Notes: generated by a model from the sequence alone, not told the origin. A DNA stretch of 64,000 bases from Dryomyza anilis (GCA_951804985.1 OX638130.1:82082583-82146582); one strand, 5' to 3'. Positions 11,661 through 24,447 are shown, counted from the first letter of the stretch. Numbers and translations are program-made.

Positions 11661-12656
11661 AGAAATTCAGTTCTGTATACTCTTTGGATTTCGACGACCA
11701 CAAAAACCAGTGCAAAATTTTAAAAAATGTCAAACTGCATTTGAGATAAATTCACCATAACTTGTAAATGTTTCAAAGTGGTTCCAAAGATTCTAGATTG
11801 CACAATTTTCTATGGTAGACGATTCTCTTGAAGGTCGTCTCAAATCTATTACCGACGATATAAATATGGCCCTCGTAAAGTCGAAAATGAAGATCCAAGA
11901 TTGATACAAGAAATTATAGCTGAGAAACTGAGCTTTAATGCCATAACCTGTATGACGAATATAAAATGATCACCTGGTATACACGAAGAAATCTGCTCGA
12001 TGAGTACCACGCATTCTAAATGAGGAACAAAGAAAGGCACGTGTATATTTTGCAAACAATTTCTTTAAAAAAAAAATTGAAAATAGACAGTCTTTACAAC
12101 CTTTAACAACCTTGTCTTAAATCTTGGTCTTATAAGTACGACCCGGAAACTAAACAACAATCAATGGTATGGAGCCTAAAAAGTGCCAGTCCACCAGTTA
12201 AAGCAAAGCAACAAAAGTCATTTATAAAAGTTATTATGTCGGTTTATTTCAATAGTGCTAAAATAGTTGCTGTTATTCCACTGGAAACTGGTCAGACTGT
12301 AACTGCTAAATGGTATAAGATAACATTTGTTAGGAAACAAGAAAAAATAAAAACTTCTTCAATTCTTTTTATTACATTGCTGAAAAAACGAACAACTTTC
12401 TTGCGCTCTAAGGCATTAATGAAATTCGCCCAGCATTTATTCTCCGGATCTGGCACCTTATGATATCTGGTTGTTTCAAACAATGAAATAAAATTTGAGT
12501 GGAACTAACGGTCTTTGGGTCAAATGAGAAGATCATTAATAAGGTTAATGTCAAAATTGGGAAGCTGATTTTAATGAATGTTTCGAAAGTTGGCTTTACA
12601 GGCTCAAGAAGTGTATTGAAATAAATGGAGATTATATAGAAAAAAGAATAGATTAA
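11661..12656 (+). pseudogene. Degenerate mariner transposase
   Basis: Frame-shifted, stop-ridden remains of a Tc1/mariner (mariner-clade) transposase. The N-terminal helix-turn-helix half is readable as EIQFCILFGF (from 11661), then VSKWFQRF and a LEGR/SITDD stretch at about 11770-11860. A linker like ARWVPRILNEEQRKARV lies near 11998-12045. The catalytic half opens with SWSYKYDPETKQQS (about 12125-12165), matching the family's first-Asp block. It ends with FNECFESWLYRLKKCIE and NGDYIE near 12574-12640. The middle block that normally carries HDNA with the second Asp is lost or unreadable. Several stops and frameshifts make it inactive. Terminal inverted repeats were not found, so the element limits are unknown. 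Confidence 0.85.
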
Positions 12657-12852
12657 AAAATACAATAAAAAATGTTTTTGGTTTTGATACTTACTTTCAA
12701 TGCTAGCGGAATTTGTATCAAAAGTTGTCTGTTTTTTGCTGTTCCCAAAATATCAAAAAAGGGAATGAATTATCCTAGAATGCGGTAAACAACTTTAATG
12801 ATAATGGCGCTTTACACACATCATCACGCTTTTCCCACATTATCACATATAT

Positions 12853-12960
12853 GTAGGGTATTTATTTATATTTCTATTGTAAAAATCATAATTCTTTATT
12901 GCACAAACTATCAGAATATCCATACTTCAAAATATCCCATGTAACCTTGTTTTCCCTACC
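12853..12960 (+). repeat. Short fragment of the dispersed CCCATGTGA-type repeat end
   Basis: GTAGGGTATTTAT and, about 80 bp on, CTTCAAAATATCCCATGTAA correspond to the right-hand part of the copy at 44996-45650 with the middle shortened. Confidence 0.4.
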
Positions 12961-13019
12961 GCTTTCTTTACCAGTAAAAGTTACAATATGAATTAAATCC
13001 TTTACTTCATATTTTTATA

Positions 13020-13860
13020 GAATCGCCCTCTAAATTAAATACATCTGGCAGCACTACATATGAGAGACACCCCTTTAGCACGACTGCAATAGTCCCACGA
13101 CATGACTGCGTGAAAAACTCATTCTTCATTTATTCTTCGCACATTCTTCCGGCGCAAGATTGATCACCGTGCCTTGCATTGCGTTACGCACGCCAACACT
13201 TTGACCGTCACTCTGGCTGACAGCCAGCATCAGCAACAGCTCAAAGTTAAACGCGGCTCAACTTCCCGTCGCGTTTCTCAGGCCCGAAGCAACACGACGG
13301 CACGCAGCAACGGTTTGTCCAGCACCCACCCACCACCGATCGCTGGGAAATCTACCAACGGCACATTCAGCAACAAACGGGCCTCACGGAACGACAGACA
13401 GTCAGGCAGACCTGCTGACGTCTGTCGTACATCAAGAGCGTTGTTATTGCGCCTGCACCCTTGGTACGTCCCGGAATGTGCGTAAACCATAGAATTGAAA
13501 TAATTAATTGAAATATTTTCGTTGAGCTCATTGCTCAAACCATGCAAGGGCGGGCAGTCGGGGCACAAGAACGTCGTCATTCCCCAGTAATGTTAATTTT
13601 ATGCTGTGCTTTGTGTGTTGCCCGTGAATTGACGCAATTTCCAGTACAACCACGTCGCGATGCGTAAAATTCCCGAAGTTTGTACCGCAAACAATGTTGT
13701 TATCTTTTGTAGTCTATTTTATTATTTTTTTAATTTTCTGAACTGCATAAATTATGACCACTGGTACAGATTACGCACTGTGTGAACTTGTGCAATCCAG
13801 TACAATGCATTTCCTGATGAGAATGCCTGTCGTTTTGTGTGCGTCAACATTTTAAAGAGT
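13020..13860. other. Low-copy sequence island, no gene recognised
   Basis: GC-richer sequence with GACAGACAGTCAGGCAGACC at 13393-13412. Two overlapping frames of about 100 codons on opposite strands have no recognisable domain. It could be regulatory DNA or an untranslated exon; the sequence does not decide. Confidence 0.4.
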
Positions 13861-14689
13861 TTATTTTACACGGAGATTTTTTTTAATTAAATTAAATTAC
13901 GATAAAACACAACGGCTTAAATGAAACATTTTTATTAGGAAGGAAAAACAATTCCTAAATTCAAATGAAATCAAGAGTCGATATATTATAAAATTAAATC
14001 GATCCTTATCTTGGTGTCCAATTCCCTACTAGAGATTCAAAGAACTACAGAAGAAGTTACTTAATTCGAAGTTGGAGTTATGAACTCATAATATTTACTT
14101 CAATTTTAACTTTCAACAAGCTTGCAATACCCATATTTTCTAGAATATACTTCCTTGAATTTATATCGATCATCCTATTCCAAAACATGATCATTCTAAG
14201 AGTGAATTTTTCTTAAAAGTTTTTTATATTTATCTTGGGTTTTTAAAAAAGACATTAAGTTTACTTAGAATATAATAAAATTCATAAGTCCAATATGGAT
14301 TATAAGTTTTTAAAATAGTTTGATTTATGCAAAATACATTTCTTATTATAACTTTGGACAGGAGCAACCGATCTGTACCAAAATTTGACAGGAAATAAGT
14401 TCAGATATAGAAAAATCCTGAAATGGAATTACATTAAAAACCATGCTAAGTCGATTTAGCATGTTATATATAATTCCCTATATTTACTTTATTTAAGTAG
14501 ACCGAGATTTAGACTTTTGCAAGGCAATATTTTTCTCGCTTTTACAATTCCCGCCCAGATTTGAACCAAATCTACGAATACTTTTGACTCGTAAAGTAAC
14601 AACGATAAAATCTCAATTTCTAAAAAAAGTAAATTTTAATATATCTAACGATAATTCTGTGTTCCCGAGGCATAACAGCTGAAGTCATT
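13861..14689. other. AT-rich filler
   Basis: No feature recognised. Confidence 0.4.
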
Positions 14690-15850
14690 TTTGAAGGCAA
14701 AACTGTCAGACTTGTCAATTGGCCCATCCCCAACCAATTCAGAACAGGTAAGAATCGGTTCACCAGTTTTCGCCCAAGACTCGAGCAAGCTTGGAAGAAT
14801 AAGTCCTGCTTAATTAGTCTTCGCTCTATATAGACTCGACCACACCTTCGCTATCAATACACGAATTACAAACTCTTGGATAACTGACATCCTTTAAACA
14901 GGACGTCTACGAAAAAACTTAATACGCCATTATTTGTAGAATGTCGAAATCCAAAGGAATATCAAACTTTTATTTCAACTTTCGAAATATTTTGTCAAAT
15001 GTGCATGGTATGTAATAAACAAAATATAAAAATATTTGCTGAAGAAAATATAATATCCTTTAAAGCCTTCGCAGGATATGTCAAAATTTGTAATTAATAA
15101 TAATAGTTTGGTGCTACAGTCCTATAAGAACTTAGGCCAAGTTCTCTCACCATTTGAGCTGTGCGTGTTATATTTGTACTCAAAGTGGTGGGACCTACAG
15201 TTTAATGTCGAATCCAAACGGCGGGTGAGATTTTTTCATAGGCAATTTTTACTCTCGTAGATTTTCCATTTATTGACAAGAGGTAGCGCGGTATAGAAAA
15301 ATGTTTCTATGAAAAGATGTTGTTAGCCCCAGTACTGGCTTGAACCTGGGACCTTTCGACTCGCAGTCCAGCGCACTAACCTCGATCTACCGATGCTACG
15401 TAATTAATAGGGATAGAATTCGAAAAAACGAGGGTTCTAGAAAAGCGTCAAAGTAAAAGAAATGCGCCTGTTCATAATAAACAACATTGCAAATATGTTG
15501 CACTGTGTATTTTTCCAAGAGTCATGGTTAAGGACATTCGAGCAAGGCTTTACCAAGATTCAGCAGCCAATTGTTCAATTTAAGGGATTCGCACCCGCAT
15601 TTCCAGGGATACAAGATCTGAGTTCTCACCGTTACGCTATCAAATTTCAGTACAGAGCATTTATTCAAAATCTTAAACCAAGCAGTTTGTTTAAAATTTT
15701 CGTCACATTAGAAAACAATTTAACATATCAAAAATTTCATTTTTGAAGTAAAAATCATGGGCCAGGTCAGGATTTTGTTCTCGGCTCAAAGTTCAGTACT
15801 ACTGGCGAAAGCCTGGACCAACCGTGCCCCGATCGTTTTTTCCTACATGG
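14690..15850. mobile_element. Inverted-repeat element, CCATGTAGG family, copy 2, carrying a SINE
   Basis: The left part (about 14700-14815, GTCAGACTTGTCAATTGGCC to CAAGCTTGGAAGAATAAG) matches the reverse complement of 485-600. The right part (about 15775-15850, AGTACTACTGGCGAAAGCC to TCCTACATGG) matches the reverse complement of 148-235. So this is an inverted copy of the first element, expanded by internal sequence that includes SINE copy 1. The left terminal repeat is eroded. Confidence 0.55.
15095..15399 (-). mobile_element. tRNA-derived SINE, copy 1 (degenerate head)
   Basis: In SINE orientation this runs from a decayed tRNA-like head (GTAGCATCGGTAGATCGAGG) through the B-box region GGTTCAAGCCAG and the shared body to a tail of AT-rich trinucleotides (CAAACTATTATTATTAATTA). 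TAATTAATA occurs at 15091-15099 and again at 15401-15409 and is the likely 9-bp target-site duplication. It sits inside the CCATGTAGG element and is therefore younger than it. Confidence 0.85.
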
Positions 15851-16267
15851 CTATTAGGTCTTGGCCTAATTACTTATGAATAGATATTGCCACCAAAATT
15901 GGGCACATTGTTAAAATACATACAATCCAAATTTTCCTCAATATTTGTCTAATCGATCAGAAACTCGCAGAATTAAAAGGATATTTGTAAACCTAAAGTG
16001 AGGGGGAAAAGTAATAAAATGTTATAAAAAGTAATAAATTTATATACTTTTGACACGTTTTTCACCCGTAGTCTTTCTTTATTAATGACATACTTTTTAT
16101 TTAAACTAGAGTAAATACTTTTTATTTACATTTATTACGTAGGTAATAAAATTTGAAGTAAATACTTTGTAATAATAAATAATAAAATTAAATACTAGTA
16201 AATAATAAAATAGTTCTACAAAAAATGTTTTAAACAATTTTTCATTCTCAAGACTAATTTTAATATA
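15851..16267. other. AT-rich filler, AGTAATAAA-rich
   Basis: Irregular repeats of AGTAATAAA/TACTTTTT between about 16010 and 16205; otherwise nothing recognised. Confidence 0.4.
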
Positions 16268-16713
16268 CACTCAAAATAAAAAGTCTGTAACAGTAGCAAA
16301 AAAGGTTGCCAATATAGCAAAAATGTTTGCTGAAAAGAGGAAAGTGCAGAATTTTGCCGAAACCGCAATTGACAGTTTGCTGTTTCACTAATAGCTAGTG
16401 ACTTTGCATGCGTGCATTATTATTACGTAAAAGAAATTCACTTTTAAATAAACATGTTGTCGAATAAGAGTCTACGAATTATAGATACATTTAGCTGCAG
16501 CGCCTCGTGACTATGGCGCCATCTAGTGCTTATTAGCTACACTATCGATATGCACACTAGTGACACTAGCACGATCTTGATCACTAGCAGAACTAAGATT
16601 CCCAGCAAACAGTTCGCTATTGCAAATAAAAGAATGCTGTAAATACAATTTAAAGTTTGCTAAAATTTAGCATTCAGAGTTTGCTATTAATAGCAGACTT
16701 TTTATTTTGAGCA
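16268..16713. mobile_element. TA-flanked inverted-repeat element, CTCAAAATAAAAAGTCTG ends
   Basis: A 446-bp element. The left end is TA then CACTCAAAATAAAAAGTCTG; the right end, reverse-complemented, is TGCTCAAAATAAAAAGTCTG next to TA. That gives 18 identical bases in the terminal repeat. The end resembles the elements at 4016 and 63699, but the interior differs (many TAGCAAA/TTTGCTA and CTAGTGAC/CACTAG words). Non-coding. Confidence 0.7.
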
Positions 16714-17600
16714 TACTTATAATTGTTAATAATTCTATACGTTTTAATGAAATTAGGATGTAAACTCGTAAAATATAAATTCGAATTAGATCTAACCAAG
16801 AGAATCGGCGAAGTATACTTTATAGGAAATTGGCGAGGAATTGAGAAAAAGATTTTTTTTTGGCTGCTCGCACCCCGGAATCGATCGAAAAATCAACTGA
16901 TGCCATAACTGGTCTTTGAATTATAAGAAAGTGGGAAGAGCAAAAATTGTTTCAGAATATAAAATTGCGATTCAAATATTCTTTGTTTCGATATTATAAT
17001 AATGTCCTAATATGTCCTAAAAATATAAAACCTTATTTAAACTCAATTTGCCGGAATAAAATTAAATAATTCATAAAGAAAACCATTTTGTATGACCAAA
17101 ACTTCTGGAATTGAAAAAAACATCATTTTGGGGAAAAAAAAAACACAATTTTTTAATTTTTAGGAGGTATTACTGGCACAATCCGCCCCTTATATCATGG
17201 AAATTCATTATATTTTTATTTCAAACGCAAACTTTTAAACCCATGTATAAAATAACCCAATAATAAAATAAAATATGAAAACATTAAGATGTTTACGAAA
17301 CATCGATACCATAATAAAGATATCTGTCGCATCGATACCTCGCCCTATAAATAACGTTGAATAAAACAAAATTACATTTATCTTTAATTAACTTACAAAT
17401 TATAAACCTTTCTGTATGCTGTATATTGATCATATTCCGCATGTTTCATTGCAACGTAATACGCAATATTTTGCCTCCGGAAATGTACGCAAATGAATAA
17501 TTGTTAAAAATGCAAATTTGCAAAAGTACAAAAATGGCAATACAAATGAGATGCAATACGCACTGCCAAAAATATTTTAATCTCCAGAGCAACGATTACC
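16714..17600. other. AT-rich filler
   Basis: No gene, RNA or repeat family recognised. Confidence 0.4.
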
Positions 17601-18860
17601 CTTTACCTTAAAAACATCGGTACCAACATATGTAGCATGCAGTACGTTCGGATATGTTTGCCGGGGGGATTTGTTCGGGCTCATCCATCATCGTGCTGGC
17701 ACCGCAAGTCAAAGTGATTTCAACTCCCAACAGTTGTAAAACACTGAGGCTCATTAAATCAAACAACATGAACACAGTGAATCAGACAGAACTACGGACA
17801 GACAGACGGACGAATAAACGAACGAACGTCGAATGAACGATGGAGAGAGATGGATGCAGAGCTGGATGAATGGATGCATCACCGGTCAGACTTTGGCCTG
17901 TTTTACATGGCACTGCCAGACGGGCAGGATTTATGCGTGTGGCTCCGAAAAAAGTGCCAATGATATGCAACCCAATGTTGAAGATGTCAAAACGAAAGGC
18001 GATTAATTAATAAATATGCACACGCGAGTGCATCTGTGAGAACGAGATTTTCCAGAAATAAATATCCTGTGAGTGGTAGGTACAGCTAATTGAAATTGTA
18101 TTGCAGCGAATGCTCCAAGGATAGCGAATTGAAGGCGTAACGAAATGCCAAAGTGCCTTCGTGGAGTTCGCCGGAGAGATTTGGCTGTGTCTCTGTCTGT
18201 GTCTGGCGGGACGAGCACGTGAATGCGTCAAGTTAATTCAATTGAGTCGCGTCCTGCGGCTCTGTTGCTCTTCGGGACCATCAAAAGTCGCTGTCGGAAC
18301 AGCACCACTTTTCGCCTCATTCCATTTACTACTTTACGGTGGAAAAGAAAACAAAAAAATACCAGCCTCAACTACAATACCACTCCATGCATTTTGCATG
18401 CTCTGCCAAAGAGAAGAATCCCCTGGTTAATGCCTATTAGTACGCATGCAAATCGATGCTGTCGGTCGACGGAGTATGGGGCAGAACGGCAGTTGGAGCG
18501 GTTCTTTGATCCACCAGCACCGCCACCACGCTGCAGCTCATCACACAATCCGCATGTCATTTGTAATTTGTTTGCAAATTACCTGCGGCTGCTCGTGGAA
18601 TCGCAGAAACTCTTGATGCGTAGCTCAGCCCAGTTTCCAAGGCAGTTCCATGCCAGACATTGTCGGCTGGCTGGTTGGTTGACTGACTGACTGAATGCGA
18701 CTGGCATCGTTTCCCAACAGGAGGTGCTTCGCTTTTGGCCATTATTTTGAGCTAATATTAAATCAGTCATGTGCCACGCGGACGACAGGCAGCCCATTAA
18801 CTTTTAAAGGTAGCCTTTATTAATTGCATGTTTCTTTTGATGATGCAAAAGCATCAGAAG
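17600..18860. other. Low-copy sequence island, no gene recognised
   Basis: Complex sequence with GACAGACAGACGGACG near 17787-17814 and GGCTGGTTGGTTGACTGAC near 18668. The longest frame (155 codons, 18223-18690) overlaps several other frames on both strands and shows no domain or amino-acid bias typical of a protein. Likely non-coding. Confidence 0.4.
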
Positions 18861-19112
18861 CATCAACGCCATGAACCGTATGCTGATACTCGAAGTGTGT
18901 GGGGGTTTTAATCCCGAAATCCCGAATATTTTAAAAATCGGGAGCTAAAATCGTTTTGAATGCAAAGTTTTCTCAAGCAGCCCTAGTAGAAATTGCCCGT
19001 TGCACCATCGGAAAAGTGTGGAATTTTTTTCCGTTAAACCCTATTAGAGTAAACATGAACGTTGATATATCATGCCCCTATACTTAGTCACCATAGTATG
19101 ATTATCTAAACA

Positions 19113-19542
19113 GATCTGTGACCCATTTCTGTATCACTTCTCGAAAGGTTTTCTCGAATGGATTTCTCGAAACGACGTCATTCTCGAATTTACTGTTCCT
19201 GTAACTGAGAATACTACAACCAGTGTTGCCATATTGGCATTGCTGACGTTCGAGTTCTCACTTGGATTCAGTGAGAAGGAATATTGCACCAAAAAGTAAA
19301 ATTAATTTCTATTTAGCATTTGGTTTCTCAAAATGATCAGGTAATCTTTAATTGATATAAACAGTATACAACAACACGTAAAATTTAATTTATCTGACAA
19401 AAAGTACGAACTTCTCATGTGGTGAATTTAGCAAGTTACAGAAACTCAAAAGTTCTTGAATTCGAGAATGACTCTTCGAGAATACACGACGTCACGTTTA
19501 TTTGAGTATTTCTCGAATGAATTACAGAATATAGCCACAGAG
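19113..19542. mobile_element. Inverted-repeat element with TTCTCGAA words
   Basis: A ~430-bp element. The left arm is TCTGTGACCCATTTCTGTA then TTCTCGAA, GACGTCATTCTCGAAT and CCTGTAAC. The right arm (about 19410-19542) carries the complement in reverse order. TTCTCGAA or TTCGAGAA occurs at least seven times. TTTCTGTA and GACGTC are also shared with the nested element at 23241-24054, so the two may be distant relatives. Non-coding. Confidence 0.5.
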
Positions 19543-20994
19543 AAACTTTATTTTTGTATGTTCCTCTCTATTAAGCAATTTAGGAGCGCTCTGAAATTGA
19601 AGTCATTAAGAATCCTCATTGAGGAAAAATACTCAAAAACGTATCTCGGATGTATGGACTAACAATTACATATGATGCTGGGCTTCTTTAAGGCACATTA
19701 TTCCATCCGAGAGACTCAAAAATATTTAAGTTTTAGAATATATTAAAGCATGAAAGCTTGACCCCAAGTCAGGTTTTGGGACCCTTTTTAGGCAGTTATT
19801 AGTGCTCACATATGTTGGCTTCAAGAGTAACAAATGTGTCATAAATGTGATGTTTTTTTACCTAGAGGTCGGGAGTCTTTTGGGCTCTTTTAAGATCTCA
19901 TATATATGGGTAACATTAAAAAATATGTCTCATTTATAGTTTGTTGGGTCAAAAGGAATTTACAATTTTGTGGTTTTATGAAGAAAATACGTTTTTGCTC
20001 GAGATCTAGCAAGACAATGTCACGATAAACAAATCAATGATAAACTTCTCGATCAAGACATAATCATGGGCCTTGAAATGTCCTAAAGTTTCTAAGAAAA
20101 AACTCCTGTTTATTTTATTCATTAAATAACCTTAAAGAATATTATATAAATTTCGAATGTAGTGAAATATTCCAAATGCTTTCGGATTGGAACCCATACA
20201 ATGCGCTTGCTCGTTGTGTCTAAGTGATTTCTTCTTCTTCTTCTTCGAAGGCCTGCGGTAGTTACCGATGGGTTTCAGAGTTCGGTGCAGGTATGTAGTA
20301 CTACATCTCTGAGTGTCTGTATTTGTTGTTGTATTTAATTGCTGACATTGATTTGAGTTAATTATAATTGTTGCAACAGTTTAGGGCTATTTGCAGGGTT
20401 TATTGAAATATTTACATTGTACTTAATGTTGCGGTTTAAATTATGTTTGTAATTTAGGGAATTTCGAATGTTTCGAATTTTAAATTGGTTCTCCTTTACG
20501 AATTTTACAAATATTTGGTAAAAATGCGCCTTTATATTTATATTATCCACCATTTATATTTTCAAATAACAGATAACAAAAAATATTACATGTTTTGAAT
20601 GCTATCCTGAAGATACAAATCCAGTTGAAGTTGCCTTGAAACTTAGACGTTTTTCAACCAGCACTTTTTATACTCATATTCATGTAAGTGATATATTATT
20701 AAAAATTCTGAGCACACTTTATCATCATCGTCATAACATCGACATCTTTACGAATACAATGACATTCAGCAAATGTCACACACACACTCACACAGATATT
20801 ATTATGTGTATGTGTGTGTGCATGAATAATAACAAATTTGTCAAAACGATTATCAACTTAAAAAAGCAATTTTCATGACAGTCACAAAATCACAGCTCCT
20901 CTCAGCTCACACACGCACAACTCCACACACAAATAATCAAAACAATCTGTCTACCCAATAGGAATTCTAAATGTAGCGATACTGAGATAAAAAA
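19543..20994. other. AT-rich stretch with two microsatellites
   Basis: A (CTT)n tract lies at about 20230-20246. CA repeats at 20776-20793 face TG repeats at 20804-20820 and could form a hairpin. No gene recognised. Confidence 0.5.
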
Positions 20995-22432
20995 AAAACA
21001 ATAAGGAAAGTTAGATCACATGAGGAATTTTGAAGTAGGTAAATTTTGATAGTTGGTGTTCGAAATAATAATAAAAGATATAGTCGGACTAAGCCGACAG
21101 CTTACCCCTAATCGTGAAGGGAAATGAAATTCTAAAACTCGAGAAGAATTCGATTAGAAAGAAAAATAATAGAAAATGACTAATATCAATAAAATACTAC
21201 TAAAATTCAAGAATTTGTCATCTGGATATCAAGAAAGCAAATTACTTAGTTGTCAAAAAAGTAAACAAACTTTATACAACTGGATCTTCAGAAGTTAATT
21301 TATTGATTATTAAAAACCAAAAAGAACACGCAAAATTATTGCTGTATTCTTCGCAAAAAGAACACGTGTTCATGTATTGTTGCTGTTTTCATCGATATTG
21401 CTTTGTCTGTAATATTCGCTCGTATGCTTTGTTTTGCGAGGTCGCCATCTGTTTGTTAGTCTGCCTGTCTGTCTGTTGAAAGTAACTAAGCCAACATTTT
21501 CAAGATATTCAGTCATTAAGTTCTTAGGTATCAAAAAAGTAACTAAGTAGAATTTGTCTGAATTGCAAAATTTTTTTCTTCATAGGTATCAAAAACGGCA
21601 TGATATACAATGTTTGCATGTGTCTGTTTTCACGAATAGAACAACAAAGCATAGCCAGACAAGCAAGCGTCTGTGTATGTATGAATGTTAAAGATAGAAA
21701 AATAGAAAAAACGAATTTTCCTACGAATGTTGGTATGATTTCTGTTCGTAAACTTAAATTGAGATTCAATTTTGCATAAATACCAAGTTGATTTAATTCC
21801 ATTGTTATCTAAATACTTATTTTTTTTTTAACTTCGAAATAATTGCTTTCAGTTACTTTCACCATATCTACAGACAGACACACGAACAAACAGATGATGC
21901 TGACAGACGGACAAAGCAAAACAAAACATAATAGCGACAAAGCAAGATCGAAAAAACAATAACTATACGAACACGTGTTCATTACATTTTGGGACGAAAA
22001 TACGAACAACTTTTTTGATACCCAAGAAATTAATAATTGAATTCAAAACTTATTCTACTTAGTTACTTTTTTGACAACTTAGAAAATCCATTTCTTGAAA
22101 TTAAGGAATTTTCGATTTAGCTGTATATCGCTCCGTATACTTCTTGATTACTTCTGGATTTTAGAAATTTTTTACCTCCGTGTACTTGCAATCTTGAAAG
22201 AATTTCCTTTCTGACTCATATTTACGAATGGCTAAGTGTACCGAATTTCTATTGTTTTTTTGCCAACAAAAAGACAGGCAGACCAGACCAAACAGGAGAT
22301 CAATAAATCGACTCAGTCATTCTAATCAAGAATATATATATACTTTTTCTTACCGGATATGTTTTCTTCTGGGTGTTACAAACAGCATAACAAACTGAAT
22401 ATACCTTTTCAATATTAATCTAGGATATAAAA
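20995..22432 (-). repeat. Dispersed GTAACACCCAGAAGG-family repeat with a long internal inverted repeat
   Basis: The outer parts match the family: GGAAAGTTAGATCACATGAG at the left, and ATCAAGAATATATATATACT, TCTGGGTGTTACAAAC and AAAGGTATA-type sequence at the right. Between them are two arms of about 250 bp (21238-21490 and 21835-22090) that are reverse complements with moderate divergence. Shared blocks are GTTGTCAAAAAAGTAA, GAACACGTGTTCAT and TGCTTTGTC..CATCTGTTTGTT..CTGTCTGTCTGT. No coding capacity. The inverted arms are not seen in the 44996-45650 copy, so they may be a separate insertion. Confidence 0.6.
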
Positions 22433-23158
22433 ATCAGCTGGTAACTAAAAATGATATGAATTTTTATTCGAATGCATATAAAAAAACTAGCTACAAAAGA
22501 TACAAAAATGCTACAAATTCAATAATTTGGCTACAATACAAATAAGGATTGAAATTTCAAGATCAGATAATAATTTATGTAGAATAAACCATTTATTTGC
22601 ACGGTGAAGGCACCAAGATACCGGAAAACCTATAGGCGAGAACATTTTTTATACTGTGGTCCGCTTTAGGAGATTCATTTCTATATCAACGTCTTGCATT
22701 TAAAAGTTTGAACAAGGTCGACTTCAATATTAAGTAACTTTATAGCAATTTATAATTAATGATATTTAATCTGTTGAGGAAAGTAAAATGTAATTAAATT
22801 TAAAGATCACGACCATATTAAATATGGTTTAAATATGTACTCTAATTTTAAATTAAAAGTATTTAATAATCGATATGTTGGTATTTTAACTAGTTTTTCG
22901 CCAAATTTCGAACATTTTTTCTATATATTTTTCTATATATATTTTAATATATTACTCACTGGCATTATTCTGGAATGTTTGGGAAAACTCAAAAATAAAT
23001 GGAAGTTTATAGGAAGCTTATATTGCTGTTCCACCTGTGAATAACTCAACATTAAACAGATGATGACTTAACAAAACAAGGATATCCTTAACAAAACAAG
23101 GATACAAGTACAAAGCAATATTTAAATACTTGTGTCGTCAGAATTGAAGTAAAGCTAT
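22433..23158. other. AT-rich filler
   Basis: No feature recognised. Confidence 0.4.
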
Positions 23159-23240
23159 AATGGGCCAAAAGTCACCATGGGGTTTAAAAATTTAATAACT
23201 TTACGTTTATATATTTTTTTTGTTTTTTTTTTTTTTTTTG

Positions 23241-24054
23241 GTAGCTCATTTCTGTAACATATTCGACAAATTGTCGATTTCTGTGACGTCACGTCGTTTC
23301 GTTCCATTATTGTCGATTGTGCGATATTTAATGTTTCTGTACGAAGTAATCGTTTAAAAACGGTCTGATTTGAAACTGACACAAAAATCGAAAATAAACT
23401 TGTGAAATTTGAACAATTGACATCTGTTTTTTCAGATATTTACAAAATATTTAAAGCAAATTTTATAAAAATTATGTATAAAACAATACTCAATTGAATT
23501 CGTATTCAATATGTTAAGAGGCGTCGGTTAAGGGATTCGGCGGGAACATTTCTTATTTCCGATTCGCGATTTATGAAGTTATTTCGGCTCGTCATTTATG
23601 GAAACGAGTGTAAGTTGCACCTCCCATGGCATTCAATTCACTTGCAACTGTCTCCCAAACAACACAGTGTTCATTTCTAGTATATTTGGACGTGAATTGT
23701 CCATGCCCACACGTCTGTGTTTGCTGCATCAGCTTTTTAAGCCATATCTCTGCGCTTTAGTTTATGAAAATTCAAAAAATAATGTATTTTCCAAGCAAAT
23801 ATCAATCATTTTAAAGTCGAGAAGCATCTCACCAAGTCAAAAGCTAGTGAGAAATAAAATCGTTTCAAAACGATTCGATTTATTTGTAGAAACAGTGATG
23901 TGAGTAAATTCCTACTAAAGTGAAATTGGAACATGTCCAAATGAAACGATTCAATATTTTACAGAAACATTAAAAATGAAAATGACGTCGTTATGATTAA
24001 ATCGACAATAGTAGTCAACAACTGCGATCGAAAACAAATACAGAAACGAGCTAC
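23241..24054. mobile_element. Inverted-repeat element nested in the mariner-like element
   Basis: An 814-bp element beginning GTAGCTCATTTCTGTA and ending TACAGAAACGAGCTAC. The arms (about 150 bp) diverge but keep TTGTCGATT, GACGTCA and TTTAATGTTTCTGTA in mirrored positions. The frames inside (75 and 101 codons) resemble no protein. It lies within the limits of the mariner element and so inserted later. Confidence 0.6.
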
Positions 24055-24176
24055 AGATTATAAAATTGACAAAATTGAAATTTTTTTACACTAAGTATGG
24101 AACATAATGTCACATAAATGACCCCCGTTTTCAGCTTCGCAATAATGGGCTCGTTTATGATTATGAGTCATGATTT

Positions 24177-24447
24177 GGGCCTTACTTTTTCGAATATGAA
24201 GATGGAAGTGCTGTAACCCGGTATCGGTTTATGATAGAACATTTTTTACGTCCTGCTCTTGTAAACAAAACTGAAATGTGGTTTCAACAGGAGAAACAAT
24301 GGCATTTTTAAGTCCAATTTTTTGGCCAACTATTTTCTTTGGGGTTATTTGAAGGAACGAGTATATGTGAACAAGCCCGAGACAATCCTTGAACTCAAGG
24401 CCAACATTGCTGCAGAAATTCGAAGGCTACAGCCAAAAATGCTCTAA
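24177..24447 (+). pseudogene. Mariner-like transposase remnant (DDE domain pieces)
   Basis: Two readable blocks in different frames. The first (24177-24299) reads GPYFFEYEDGSAVT..RYRFMIEHFLRPAL..WFQQE. It corresponds to the part of insect Tc1/mariner-type transposases where WFQQD carries the second catalytic Asp, here Glu, and it ends in a stop six codons later. The second (24328-24447) reads YFLWGYLKERVYVNKP and continues to a stop after RRLQPKML; this matches the block just after the third acidic residue. The intervening SPDL-type segment is deleted. Not functional. Confidence 0.85.

Noticed and set aside
18223..18690. 155-codon open frame
   Set aside because: No recognisable domain; multiple overlapping frames in a GC-richer island explain its length.
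23598..23903. 101-codon frame
   Set aside because: Lies inside a non-coding inverted-repeat element and resembles no protein.
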